Positions 53,900 through 64,000 of a DNA stretch of 64,000 bases are shown in pieces. Both the position numbers and the translations under genes were made by a program. The notes below the pieces were generated by a model. That model did not search any database. It worked only from the letters and a program-made list of their open reading frames with translations, and was not told the DNA's origin. Positions within the stretch are counted from its first letter, which is position 1; each line of letters begins with the position of its first letter. This DNA is from Blepharisma japonicum (taxonomy: Eukaryota > Ciliophora > Heterotrichea > Heterotrichida > Blepharismidae): positions 1-64,000 of the forward strand of contig CATKHK010000105.1 in assembly GCA_949751835.1 (NCBI GenBank). The letters run 5' to 3'.

Positions 53900-54253
53900 T
53901 TAATTAAACTCTCCTTTGACAACAGCAGGGATTTCAATTCTTACATCATAAACTCTCTCTAACAAGAAATCAATTCCTCTTTGTTTATTTGATTGGAACT
54001 CTCTTTCAACTGCAGCTGCTTTGTCCTTAAACTCTTTCTGCATGCCACTCATATCATTTCCAAGTCCTTTATTAGCAGCTTCAATGGCAGCATTATACTC
54101 AGCTTCCAAGTCCTTTTTCATTTTTCCCAGCTCCTGTTCAGCATCAAACTTGGCTTCTTTCAGCCTTCTTTCTCTGGCTTCCTGGACTGCTCTTATGATT
54201 TCATTAGACTGTTGCTCAGCAGCTGTAAGCTCGCTCAAGTATGATTTGTCCAT
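53900..54253 (-). CDS. V-type proton ATPase subunit G, 117 aa
   Basis: Peripheral-stalk subunit of the V1 sector, which with subunit E forms the stator of the proton pump that acidifies food vacuoles and lysosomes. Seen: a fully helical, charged protein starting LSELTAAEQQSNEIIRAVQE and RERRLKEAKFDAEQE. This matches the conserved start of VMA10/ATP6V1G (QLL.AE..A...V..AR..K..RLK.AK.EA). Length matches (about 115). The frame continues upstream to a TTG at 54271, but the ATG at 54253 fits the family start. No intron or TGA. Confidence 0.9.
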   Translation of the reverse strand: MDKSYLSELTAAEQQSNEIIRAVQEARERRLKEAKFDAEQELGKMKKDLEAEYNAAIEAANKGLGNDMSGMQKEFKDKAAAVEREFQSNKQRGIDFLLERVYDVRIEIPAVVKGEFN

Positions 54254-54517
54254 ATATAAAATATGATCCAATAATTTTCAATCAACACATAGGACAGTTG
54301 AGAATTTGAAGAAAAGTTTAGAGAAAAAGAGAATTTTTTTACAATTTTCTAGGATTTTTATATTGAGAATAAAGAGTTAATGCTGTAAAAGCAATTATTT
54401 ACAAAAAAGATTATAAAATATATTTTTATTAATACTGGAATAATTTTAGGTTTTAAAACAGATAAGGATATTTTAATTCCTACTAAATTTGGTTTTATAT
54501 AATCTCTAAAAGCAAAA

Positions 54518-57175
54518 ATGGATTTATTCAAAAAACCAAACTTCGGTCCTCCCCCTCCAGGCTACGTCCCTGGCATAGGCCGTGGAATCGTCCCCATATT
54601 TACCCGCTCTGACATAGGTGATGCTGCCTCAGCAAATTCCAACATAAAGTATTTTTCATATAGCCCTACCAAAGGAACTCGAGGTCACGAGCATGATCGA
54701 GGTGACTACTCTGACACTTTATTCGACAAATGGTCAGGTTTTGATGACAAACCATTTGTTCAAGAAACCTATGATGAAGAAGACAAAGAAGCTGATAGAG
54801 CTTACAAATATGTTGATGACTATATGGACACTCGCAGAAAACGTCAACGAGAAACCACTGCAAAAGAAATTTTAGCCACGCACAAGCGAAAAGTTCCTGC
54901 TGAAATTTTTGCTGACTTGAAGCCAGATCTCTCTACAATTTCCAATGGTAAGTGTAATATTCATATAGAAGAGTGATTGAATTTGCCTGAAGCAAAATCT
55001 CATATGAAAACTAAAAAGAAAAAAGACCATCACATACCGATTTCAGATAGAGTTATACAAGAGTCTTATCAGGAGAGCCAGATATCCTCAGGAGTGGTTA
55101 CAACTCTAAATGAAGCGAAAGGACTTGTAATTTCGTCACAAATAAAAAAAGTGAATACAGAAAGTATAGTCCCATCTGTTGATCCAAAAGGATATATAAC
55201 ACAAATGGAATCAATGAAACCATTTTCTATTGATGAGGTTGAAGATTTAAAAAAAATCAGGACTATAGTTAAATCATTGATTACTACAAACCCACATCAG
55301 CCTCATGGGTGACTTTCTGCAAGCAGAATTGAGGAAAAAGATGGAAATATTGCAGCTGCACGAAAACTTCTGAGAGAAGGATGCGAGCAATGCCCGGACT
55401 CCGAAGATCTGTGAATTGAGTCAGCAAGACTTGAAAATAACGAAAATGCTAAAAAAATCCTTGCAAAAGCAGCTGCATTTTTGCCTAAATCAGTAAAAAT
55501 CTGGCTGACGGCGAGTGAAAAAGAGACAAATAATGAAAATAAAATTAGGGTATTGAAAAAAGGGTTGGAATTAAATCCAGATTCTGTGAGGCTGTGGAAA
55601 GAAATTGTATCTTTATGTGATGAGCAGCAAGCTAAGGTTTATTTACGAAGGGCGTCTCAGTGTATTCCTCATAATTTAGAGCTGTGGCTTGCATTTGCAA
55701 AAATTGAGAGCTATAAAAATGCTAGAGCAATTTTAAATGAAGCGAGAAAAAAAATGCCTTATGAACCACTTATATGGATAAATGCAGCAAAATTAGAAGA
55801 AGCTGAAGGGAATACCGACAATATACAAATTTTAATTGACAGAGGCATCAAAACTCTTTCTAAAAGTGGAGTCGAAATAGTCAGAAAATCTTGGCTTCAA
55901 GAAGCAATAAATGCTGAACAATCTGGAAGCTTTTTAACTGCAAAAGCAATCATTAAATCTACTATGAATGTAGGATTATCAGAAGACCAAAGAATTTTTG
56001 TGTGGATTGAAGAAATTGATATGATTTATAAAGAAAATTGTTTCACGTCAGTAAGATGTCTTATTGATGAAGCCTTAAAATATTGCCCAAGAGAAAAAAA
56101 GCTATGGAAAATTGCTATAAAATTAGAAAAGCAGCTGAGTGATCAAGAAAGACTATGAAAATTATTGAATTCTGGATGCAGAGCATGCTCAAGCTCTAAA
56201 AAACTGTGAAAAGATGCTTTATCGTTTGCAATTGTCCATTGTCCTGCAGAATTTACAGACTTAGCAATGGAAGCGCTTAAAATTCACGAAAATTCTGAAG
56301 ACTTGTATAGATTGATAGTAAGTCAAGAAATTTCACGAGGCAGGTTTTCTGAAGCACAAGACTTTTTAGCTATTGGAATGGCTAAATGTGAAGGTTGGGC
56401 TCTATGAAAAGAAGCCATAAAATTGCATATAGGCCTTGCAAATAATGAAAAAGCTATAGAAATTATCAATCAAGCTATTGAAAAATTCCCATCAATCCCT
56501 TCATTTTATATAGCTGGTGCAAAATTGCTTAAAGATACTAATAAAGACCTATCATTTGCATTGCTACAAAAAGGCCAAGAATTAATTCCTAATAATGGGA
56601 AACTATGAATTGAAGCAAGCAAAATCGAAGAGGAAAAAGGAAACGATATGAGGGCAAGATATTTTCTTGAAAAAGGAAGAAAATTAAGCAAAGATGCGTC
56701 AGTTTGGATTTATTCTGTAAATTTTGAAAATGAAAAAGGAAATTCAAAGGCAGCATCGTTTTTGTTGAGCCAAGGACTACAGGAGTTTTTAAAAGATGGG
56801 AAGCTGTGGTCTCTGGCTATTGAAATGGCAAATATTAAAGAAAGAAAAGCTAAAATATTGCAAGCTTTAGAGAGCTGTGGGGAATCCCCTTATCTTTTGT
56901 TAGCTATTGCAAGAACGTTTTTAAGTGATCAGAAGTATGAGAAAGCTAGAATTTGGTTCGAAAAAGCATTAAAAGAAGGAAGCTGGCTTGGGGATATATG
57001 GATTTTTTATTATTCAATGGAAGTGAAATTGGAGCAAAAATTGAATTTGGAAAATATTTTAGCGAAAAGCGAAAATTGTGAAATATTGAAGGGAGAGCTT
57101 TGGAGAAAGACCAAAAAAATAATGCCATTAAATGCAAAAAATAGTGAAATAATTAAAGCTAGCACTATTAGGTAA
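54518..57175 (+). CDS. pre-mRNA-splicing factor Prp6 (PRPF6), U5 / tri-snRNP, 878 or 885 aa
   Basis: A HAT-repeat protein bridging U5 and U4/U6 in the tri-snRNP. N-terminal PRP1 region: FGPPPPGYVPGIGRG, DKWSGFDDKP and ARDYMD-like YVDDYMDTRR. Then EEWLNLPEA and a C-terminal array of HAT repeats (WLSASRIEEKDGN, WIESARLENN, WLAFAKIESYKNAR, WIEASKIEEEKGN). Many HAT tryptophans are TGA. At 54948-54968, 21 nt without a stop interrupt the conserved TI(S/T).EEWL motif. Spliced out, the motif is perfect (ISNEEWLNLPEA, 878 aa). Retained, seven residues replace part of it (885 aa). Length is near the usual 900-940. Confidence 0.92.
54948..54968 (+). other. candidate 21-nt intron in the Prp6 gene, with a nested 15-nt intron-like sequence
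   Basis: GT...AG with an A 6 nt from the 3' end, like the other introns. Its last 15 nt (54954-54968, GTAATATTCATATAG) alone match the 15-nt consensus, including A10. Removing 21 nt restores EEWLNLPE. Removing only 15 nt creates an immediate TAA. Retention keeps the frame. Confidence 0.55.
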
Positions 57176-57579
57176 TTTTTTATCTGTTTTTATAATTTAA
57201 TGATAGAAATTATTAGATGATATTTGAATACTTTATTAGTTACAATTTTAAGAAGTTTGCAAGAAAAGCTTTAAATGCTGATTTATCATTTATAATAAAG
57301 ATGCATTTTACTTCTAAGAAATATAAAATTATGTATTCTCTAAATTTACCAAATAAATTATGATTAGTTTTTAAGATACATACAAATTGATTCCATTAGC
57401 CAGCCATGTCTATTATTAATTAATCAAATTTATTTATAAAAAATAATACAGATTTTTATAATTTACTCGAATTTCTTATCTTAATTAAAAAATGTTTTCA
57501 ACTTGATATGAATTTTCTCTCAAGTTTGCAATTTCCTTATATTTTTATCACAAGCTGCAAGCTGTGTTGAAATTAAAAA
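57176..57579. other. AT-rich spacer
   Basis: 3' flank of Prp6 and promoter region of the next gene. Nothing further is visible. Confidence 0.5.
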
Positions 57580-59812
57580 ATGGATATGGAAGACGATAGT
57601 TTTGGCGACACGCTGGAATATTGTCACAACATTAGGTTTATAAAACTGATGGATGTCGACTATTATTCTGACTCAAAAAAATTTTTTAAAGACATCTCCA
57701 CAAATAGCGTAAACAACTATTTAGAATCATCTTGAAAAAGTTATGACAGGAAAGGATAGCTACAATTGGCACGATTATGAAAAGGATTTAATAGACTTTG
57801 CGCTCCCTTGGCTGACAATTGCAGCAGTTGTTTTTGTAATTTGGGTCATTGCAATCCTTTATAGAATTTTCAACTGAAGTTTATGCAAAAATTTTCCCAC
57901 TCTTACATCGGTAAGAAGAACCTGCTTGGTATCCTCGATAATCTTTACACTAGGAGCTGTAGTGAGCTGTGCATTAGTTATATTATACGCTGACTACGCA
58001 TATCAGTCCTGGGAGCAAATTCAATGTGGGACATCACGAATGCCTCATTCTTTACTGAATGGGTATGAAGATTCTAATTGGATTGGACTTAACAGAGCAG
58101 TGATAAATACTGGAAATATTATATTAAACTTGGAAGAGCAATACTCTAATGCTACTAATCAGTTGTGGAATAACCAAGCATGGACAACTTTGAGCTTAGG
58201 AACTGCTCCAGTCACAACAACACTCAATAGTTACTATACTACATACTCGAATATGTAAGAGTTATATAGCCAAGTTGCAAACCCAAATCCACAGTATTCA
58301 GGGACAACAATAGCTACTGATTATACTTCAAATCTTGGGCCTCCAACGACAACTTATTCATATACAGGAGTGATCACCCTTCAGATTAATCAAAAAATAT
58401 CTCCTTTAATAAGTATTTATGATGATCTGCATGACACTACAACACTAGAGGTTACGAATGCTCCTGGAAATGTTAATGAGCTTAAACTTGCCTTAGAAAA
58501 ATTAACAGCATTTAAAAATGGGACAAAATTGATGGAAAAAAACGTTCACAAATGAATAAGAGAGCATGACGATGAGGTGAGAGACATTTGGCTTGCCACA
58601 AGCTTCTTAACTGTCCTTATCGGATGGACTTTACTTGGAGGAATTAGTTTGGTAGTCTACATAATAATGATGAACAGAAGAAGATACGCCAAAGCAATGT
58701 TTGGATTTTGGGGATTTATGGGGCTATTTTCTGTCATTGGGCTTCTTGGACTTTTATATGTGATCGCAGTTGGCATATCATCTAATGATTTTTGCAGATT
58801 TTCAGAAGACCTCCCTACAACTGAAGGATTGAGTAAAAATTATATAGATAAATATAATATCGCAGTGCCAAGAGACAGTGCAGGATCAGTAAATGAGTGC
58901 TTAAATGGTGACCCTAATCTTGCAAACTACACTGATATTACCAGCACCTTAATTTTGTTTACTCAAATGAAAGACGAATATAACACTTTTCTTGAGCTTA
59001 ACTCAAGTTTGGCTTATTTATCAAACCTCACTGCGGTAACAGCTAACCAAAATGCTGTATTTTTTAAATAGATAAACCAAGCCCTCAACTTCCAAAATGT
59101 TGCTGCAAAGACAGTAAAAAATAATCAAACCCCTGATTATTGCTTGTCTCAGCTGAACCTTTACAGTGATTATTCTAATTCTTCGTCATATCAGCGCACG
59201 AATGCATGCACCAGTACTGTTATGGACAGATTTGTAACTTCTCTAGCTAATTGCCCAGTAGGCTACGTCTATATTTCTGCGACGTCTCCAAATTCAAATG
59301 TAGGAACCCCATCCTGCTTAGTAATTCCAGAGTGGACTAGCAATCTTTTGACTGGCCGTTATGATGGGAAATTAGTGTGTGGAAATATTCCAGCACCATA
59401 CAACACAATCCCTAACGCCATTATTCAGTATCAAACCAGCTTTAATGCCTTTATGCAAGACACAACGACAAAGTTCAACAATATTAATACAGCATTTGGG
59501 GTAGTAACTGGCAAAATTACTGAACTTGCAGACAATACAGCTGCTTTTGCCCAAGCGGTAAATAATTATTTTGGAAAGGATATAGCAACTCTTATGGATG
59601 ACATTTTTGGAGAAAACCAAGGAGTTTATAACCATTTGGTGTGTGGGTATTTATATGAAGAGTATCAAGATATGAAAAGAGCAGTTTGCCATAATGCAAT
59701 GCCAAGTTTGATGATTGTATTTGCCATGATGCTGCTAGGGAGCTTTTTGACGTTTTTGTTGATGATTATAAATATCTGCTTGCATCAAGGATTTATTAAA
59801 ACTAATTTCTAA
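57580..59812 (+). CDS. five-TM membrane protein, prominin/tweety-like, 728 aa
   Basis: Three introns (57709-57724, 16 nt; 58255-58269 and 59057-59071, 15 nt) and TGA=Trp give a protein with five TM segments: ALPWLTIAAVVFVIWVIAIL, VSSIIFTLGAVVSCALVIL, FLTVLIGWTLLGGISLVVYI, FMGLFSVIGLLGLLYVIAV and LMIVFAMMLLGSFLTFLLMI. Two large extracellular loops are rich in Asn/Thr/Ser with paired Cys and N-glycosylation sequons (NATN, NNTD-like). The spacing TM1-TM2, loop, TM3-TM4, loop, TM5 is that of prominins and tweety proteins, which shape or sit on membrane protrusions and cilia. The resemblance is at topology level only. The N-terminal 65 residues are cytosolic and acidic. Confidence 0.65.
57709..57724 (+). 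other. 16-nt intron 1 (five-TM gene)
   Basis: GTAAACAACTATTTAG. Splicing shifts the acidic N-terminal frame into the membrane-protein frame (ISTNS|NHLEKV). A at -6. Confidence 0.85.
58255..58269 (+). other. 15-nt intron 2 (five-TM gene)
   Basis: GTAAGAGTTATATAG, splitting an Ile codon (AT|C). Retention gives TAA. A at position 10. Confidence 0.92.
59057..59071 (+). other. 15-nt intron 3 (five-TM gene)
   Basis: GTATTTTTTAAATAG. Retention gives an in-frame TAG; splicing gives QNAINQAL. A at position 10. Confidence 0.9.
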
Positions 59813-59920
59813 ATTAATAGGAAGAGATTGGCTTATATAAGATTTAAAATAAAATTAGGGAGCTTCAGTCTAATTTTTTCTTGATTTTTGGAATTATTTT
59901 GTAGTAAAATTTATAGTGAA

Positions 59921-62900
59921 TTATTGTCGGATAAGTTCTTGCTCATAAGGTGATATTTTTTTAAGTCTTTTGCTTAGTTTTTGTTTTTCAGGTTTTTTAT
60001 CAAAATAATCAGACCTATAATACAGCTGCTCTTCTTTAACAAAACTTGCTACAGTTTTGTTGCTAGCTCATTGCCCTTTTACAGGTTTCGCATTAATAAC
60101 TTCTCCATCTACTGAATCTCTGATTTTACTAACTTTTATTTCTTCTTTTTTCGCACTTATTTTTTCTTCAAAAAAATTTTCTGTAGTTTTTGATTTACTT
60201 TTCTGCTGAATTTCAGGGCCGTGCTTACCACTATAAAGCCTCTCTGAAGCTTTTATTGCTCTTGCTTCTTGTTCTTTTTTTATTTTTGCTAATCGTTTTC
60301 TTCTTTCAAGCTCTTGCTTCTGGATTCTTTTCATCATTTGGAATTTTCGTCGCGCCTTATAAGCTCTGTAATATTTTTGGATAATAATTGCAGATTTATT
60401 GACGAGTTTTAAGATTTTATAGTAGTCTCTTGCTTGGAAACCTCTTATGTATTTTTGGATTGTTGTGGCTGCTCTGTTTCTTATGATTTTTTCATGCTGC
60501 AAACGGGCTTTTTTGCCTCGAAGATGTTTTTGGATGTGCATAATAGCGTTTATGAGCATTTCTTTTTTGCTTTTAAGGTTTGCTAGTAATTTTTGGGCAA
60601 AAAATCGCCTGATGTGTTTTTGGATTGTTACAGCAGCTGAATTCGTTTTGTAATAAACCATGCATGACAGATTTTTTCGTTGAAATTCAAATTTAGAAAT
60701 AATTGAGGATGCTCTAGCGATTCTTTTGTTTTTTAAGTGATGCTTGGCTAATAAAGCTCTTATAGAAGTTTGTAGAGTAATAATTATAGACTGGAAATGT
60801 TTTTCTCGAATATAAATTTTTCTCCCTAAGTTCCCTCTATATAATTTTTGTATCATAGTTGCTTTTTTGTTTAATAAGCGAAATCTTCGCTTCCACATAC
60901 ATTGGATAAATGATATTTGCTGGAAATAATATTTAGCTCTGTTTACTTCTAAAAAGGCAAATTTCCTTCTTAATCCTCTTTGTAGCCGAAGAATTGCTTT
61001 GGCTGTTTTTCTTTCTTTAAAATTTTCTCTTGACTTCCAACCTCTCATCATAGCTTGGATGTGTCTTATAGCTTTTAATTTTCTTAATTCTTTTGCCGTT
61101 TTTTTGGCTTTATATCCTCTATAAATGCATTGTATTTTAATAGCAGAAACTAGTATAATTTGTTTAGCCAAATTCATATAAGCAAACTTTCTTCTAAGAA
61201 AATGCTGAATAATTAACGAGTTTTTTAACTCCATTGCTCTTTCAGCTCTCACCTTAATTAAAAATTTCCTCGATTCTCTCTGTATTACTAGTGTAGCCTT
61301 TTCTACCTGAATTCTTCTTTCGATTTTTCTTTCCCTTTTTACATTGAATTTCGTCCCACATACTTCTAAATTGCAATTCAATGGGTCAATATCAGAAGGA
61401 ATTTCTAATCCTTTATATATCAAAACTCACTCAAGTGAATTTCCATATATTTTTTTCTGAAATTTCAAATCCTGTGAATATAAAGGTTCATCATTTCCAG
61501 CTCCATCTATGACAATATCAAATAGTCCTTTTCCCATCGCGTTAAGCATATTTGTAAGTCACTCAGTTCTTTCTGCACAAGCTGGGCTTAAATTGGTTTC
61601 TAGTAGCCATGGGGTTAATTTTTCATCTAACATGACATCAAATCCATAGAGCTCAAAACACTCGGATCGTGTATCAATATTATCAGAAACTGCTTGAAGA
61701 GTTCTTATGATAATATTGTGAATTTTTGGTAAGACTGCTTGGTCTCATGAAATACCTTTAGAAAGCAAATATTCTATAAATTGAGAAAGTTTCCAAACAG
61801 TGTCTTCCTGGGCTTTTGCTACATTTTTTTGCAAAGAATAGTTGGCTAAATGAGTATATGCATCTAGTGTATCCAAATTATAGGCTTGCTGACATAATCT
61901 CAAATAACAAGAATTAAAAAAATATATAGTCAGAGGTGAAAAACTTGTAACTAATGCTCATTGTCTTATATCAAATTTGCATAGCCCTGAGCCAGTAGGG
62001 ACAAGAAATGGTTTTTCCACATATTTCTGTACTATACGTGATTGCATTTGTTTACCACAGTCCAAAATTTCTTGAAGCCCATGCATACATCTAACACCAG
62101 ACCCTCTTGCATTTTGCCCAGGTTTAATAATTCAAATATTTTTTACCCCTTCCATATCTGCTTGAGGCAAAATTTTCAAAATTGTGTTTTTCAGCTCAAT
62201 GCAAGTCTGAACAACTTCTTTATTAGGATAATCCCAATTCTCAGGCTGTACTTTTACGGGAAAATCTAAATCGCTATACTCTAGCAAGCTTTTCATGTCC
62301 TCATCCTTTATATAACCATTATAATTAAAATCCTCAATATTTATTGTATCATGAATTTTTTCACATTGGTCAAAAATATTGCTAACTATCACTTGTGTAT
62401 GCTGAATAGCCAAGCTTAACAACCTCAAATTAACAGGTTGCAGATCACAGTCCGACTGAAAAAAATCTGCATGCTTTTTAATAATGTTTATTATAGCCGT
62501 ATTTTGATAGTCCTGAATAAATTCTTTTATTTGGACGTTATCTCCTAAATCATAGCATCTTGGGAAAAAAGTATCAATATTTACATTATTTTCACAAAAA
62601 TTCCTCAAATTCTTTAGTAGCCCACTTTTTGTGGTCAGTTCTCGGTTGTTATTAAAATGGTTAATTAATTGTCCAGGTCTGAGCACTTTATAGTCATTAT
62701 CTGTGTCACTGTAAATTCATTTCAAATGAAATGCTTGCGACGTGCTTTGTTTGTTTTCTATTCAGCCCCTAGATTTTAGCTCTCTTCTAATAAATTCGAA
62801 TTGCCCTGTTACTATAAAAATTTTAGAGCCTTCAGGCAGGCCTTGTCGTCTGTTATATTCCTGCATAAATAGCTTGAGATCGTAATTATTTTTGTTCATA

Positions 62901-63766
62901 AGGAGAATGTCAAGGTTATTTTCTCTGTGCTTATCAGCTTTATCTGTTAAGGCACCACTCATTAAAGGTCGTCTTTTTTGATTAGGGTCAAAAATACCTG
63001 GAGCTTCTCTAGGTAAAGACTTTTTTTTTATAGTTGTCTGAGGGTTCGCTGGGATATTTGGGCTTTGTGAGCGAACCATGTTTTTTTCAAGATCTTTTAA
63101 AATTGGGCCAGATTTAATCTGTAAATCATTTGCAATAGATAAGGGTTCAGGCTTTGAGGGTGTATTCTTTGTAGCGATAGGGTGGCTTGAGCAAGGTCGA
63201 GCTTTCATTTTTCGCTTGCGAAGCACTGACTTGCAGCTTGAGTCGTTGAAGATTGGAGGTTTTGATTTTTCATTTAAACTATTTTTTGAAGTTGGCGATA
63301 TCTCTCTAGGTGAAGGATAAAATCAATTAGTTGCCGTTTTTGGTTTTATTTTGCTTATTTTTGAGTCAATAAGCGGTTCTATTTGATAAGGTTTATAAGA
63401 TGACTCAATAGCTTTCGGTTTCGCTGATTTCATGATCGGAATATCAGGGAGATATCGTTCTTCATATGATAATGACGCAAAAGATTCTCTATCAAAGCTA
63501 ATCATATCTGAGCATTTAAAGTATAATGAATCATCTTCATTACTATAATCATCAGGGATTGACTCTATAAAAGGTATCATCGGGGTGCTTTCAATCAATA
63601 ATTTCTTCAAAGGATTTTTATTGGATGTTCCAGCATATCTTAATTGATTCTTCTTGGGCAAAGAAATTACCAAGGGATATTGATATGCTGCATCAGGAAG
63701 TTTATTGTTGAGATATTCTAAAATCATAGGTAACTTTTCTTCAAAACTTGCTCTTTTCTTTTTCAT
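59921..63766 (-). CDS. TTLL3/8-type tubulin glycine ligase fused to an IQ-motif array, 1281 aa
   Basis: An ATP-grasp ligase predicted to add the first glycine to tubulin side chains in cilia. Residues 1-290 are disordered. The TTLL domain (about 300-760) has IFIVTGQFEFIRRELKSRGW, NHFNNNRELTTKSGLLKNLR, WIIKPGQNARGSGVRC (ATP site), VQKYVEKPFLVP, KFDIRQWALVTSFSPLTIYF, YSLQKNVAKA and ELYGFDVMLDEKLTPWLLETN. These match TTLL3/8 (glycylases) rather than glutamylases. Residues about 805-1180 hold roughly twelve IQ-like motifs (IQCIYRGYKAKK, IQKHIRRFFAQK, IQKYIRGFQARD), which bind calmodulin. Many essential Trp are TGA. No intron. The frame is unbroken between the two parts, so the fusion is real in the DNA. 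Confidence 0.88.
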
Positions 63767-64000
63767 TATTTTTAAATGAAGGGAAAGTTAAAATGAAATT
63801 ATCAAAATGAAAAGGAAGTGGAGGAATTAAATGGGACTAATTAAATAGAATTTAAAGGGCTGAAAAGCATTTGCTAACAAAAATTAAAAATCTAAGAAAC
63901 CGCTTTCATAGGGTTTTATTTTTTTAATAATTTTTCTATATTATAACGCGTTATTAAAGATGATTGCTATATTTTACTTGATAAAAATGATTTTAAATAT
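63767..64000. other. AT-rich end of window
   Basis: Upstream flank of the TTLL gene. No ORF, RNA gene or telomeric repeat is visible. Confidence 0.5.

Noticed and set aside
222-57175. Treating in-frame TGA as stops or frame breaks (many 'truncated' neighbours)
   Set aside because: Adjacent pieces join in the same frame exactly across TGA, at conserved Trp positions in several unrelated families, so they are single genes.
1-64000. Transposons, viral remnants, CRISPR arrays, telomeres
   Set aside because: No transposase, integrase, reverse transcriptase, capsid-like gene, terminal inverted repeats, regular spacer array or telomeric repeat was seen.

Overview
The window reads as macronuclear DNA of a heterotrich ciliate, most likely Blepharisma. 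Three things seen directly support this. (1) In-frame TGA sits where conserved families need tryptophan (PP2C, Myb/SANT repeats, USP, DYRK, TTLL3, Prp6, aconitase). Every gene ends in TAA or TAG, and none needs TGA as a stop. (2) Introns are only 15 or 16 nt long (GT...AG). All fifteen 15-mers have an A at position 10. (3) Genes are dense, AT-rich and mostly intron-poor, with short spacers and convergent 3' ends as close as 3 nt. UGA=Trp together with 15-16 nt introns is what is known of Blepharisma; the genus call is inference. All coordinates below join exons across TGA (Trp) and across the tiny introns. Nothing looks viral or transposon-derived, and no telomere repeat is present at either end.

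Layout. 1-13.7 kb: a small unknown gene with a partial copy of its 5' end, an EGF-TM-RING protein, a 1410-aa membrane PAS protein (TmcB-like), an unknown Cys-rich protein, chaperonin CCT4, a possible NlpC/P60-like protein, and an EF-hand coiled-coil protein. 13.8-25 kb: a coiled-coil protein, a DUSP-Ubl-MYND-USP deubiquitinase, an IRP1-type aconitase with a presequence-like N-terminus, tRNA-Leu(UAG), ribosomal protein S18, a DYRK kinase, and a protein with faint Atg13-like features. 25.7-32 kb: a tandem family block with two intact PP2C genes, then two copies of a unit made of a decayed PP2C 3' end plus an alpha-carbonic anhydrase. 33-42.5 kb: a PH-domain protein, an R2R3 Myb, a CDPK, a small membrane protein, a membrane RING-H2 protein, and DNA polymerase delta. 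42.7-50 kb: two tandem OSCA/TMEM63-like channel paralogues that keep their intron positions, the second with a long NYQQP-repeat tail, then a second R2R3 Myb. 50-64 kb: an unknown basic protein, VDAC, a second EGF-TM-RING paralogue, V-ATPase subunit G, Prp6, a five-TM prominin/tweety-like protein, and a TTLL3-type tubulin glycylase fused to about 12 IQ motifs.

There is no operon-like pathway. Housekeeping genes (replication, folding, translation, splicing, TCA cycle) are mixed with signalling and surface genes. The most interesting items are a short stop-free 21-nt segment in the Prp6 gene that contains a nested 15-nt intron-like sequence (three splice outcomes, one truncating), the TTLL3-IQ fusion, the decaying PP2C/carbonic-anhydrase duplication, and a small structured segment near 32.3 kb that may be a non-coding RNA.
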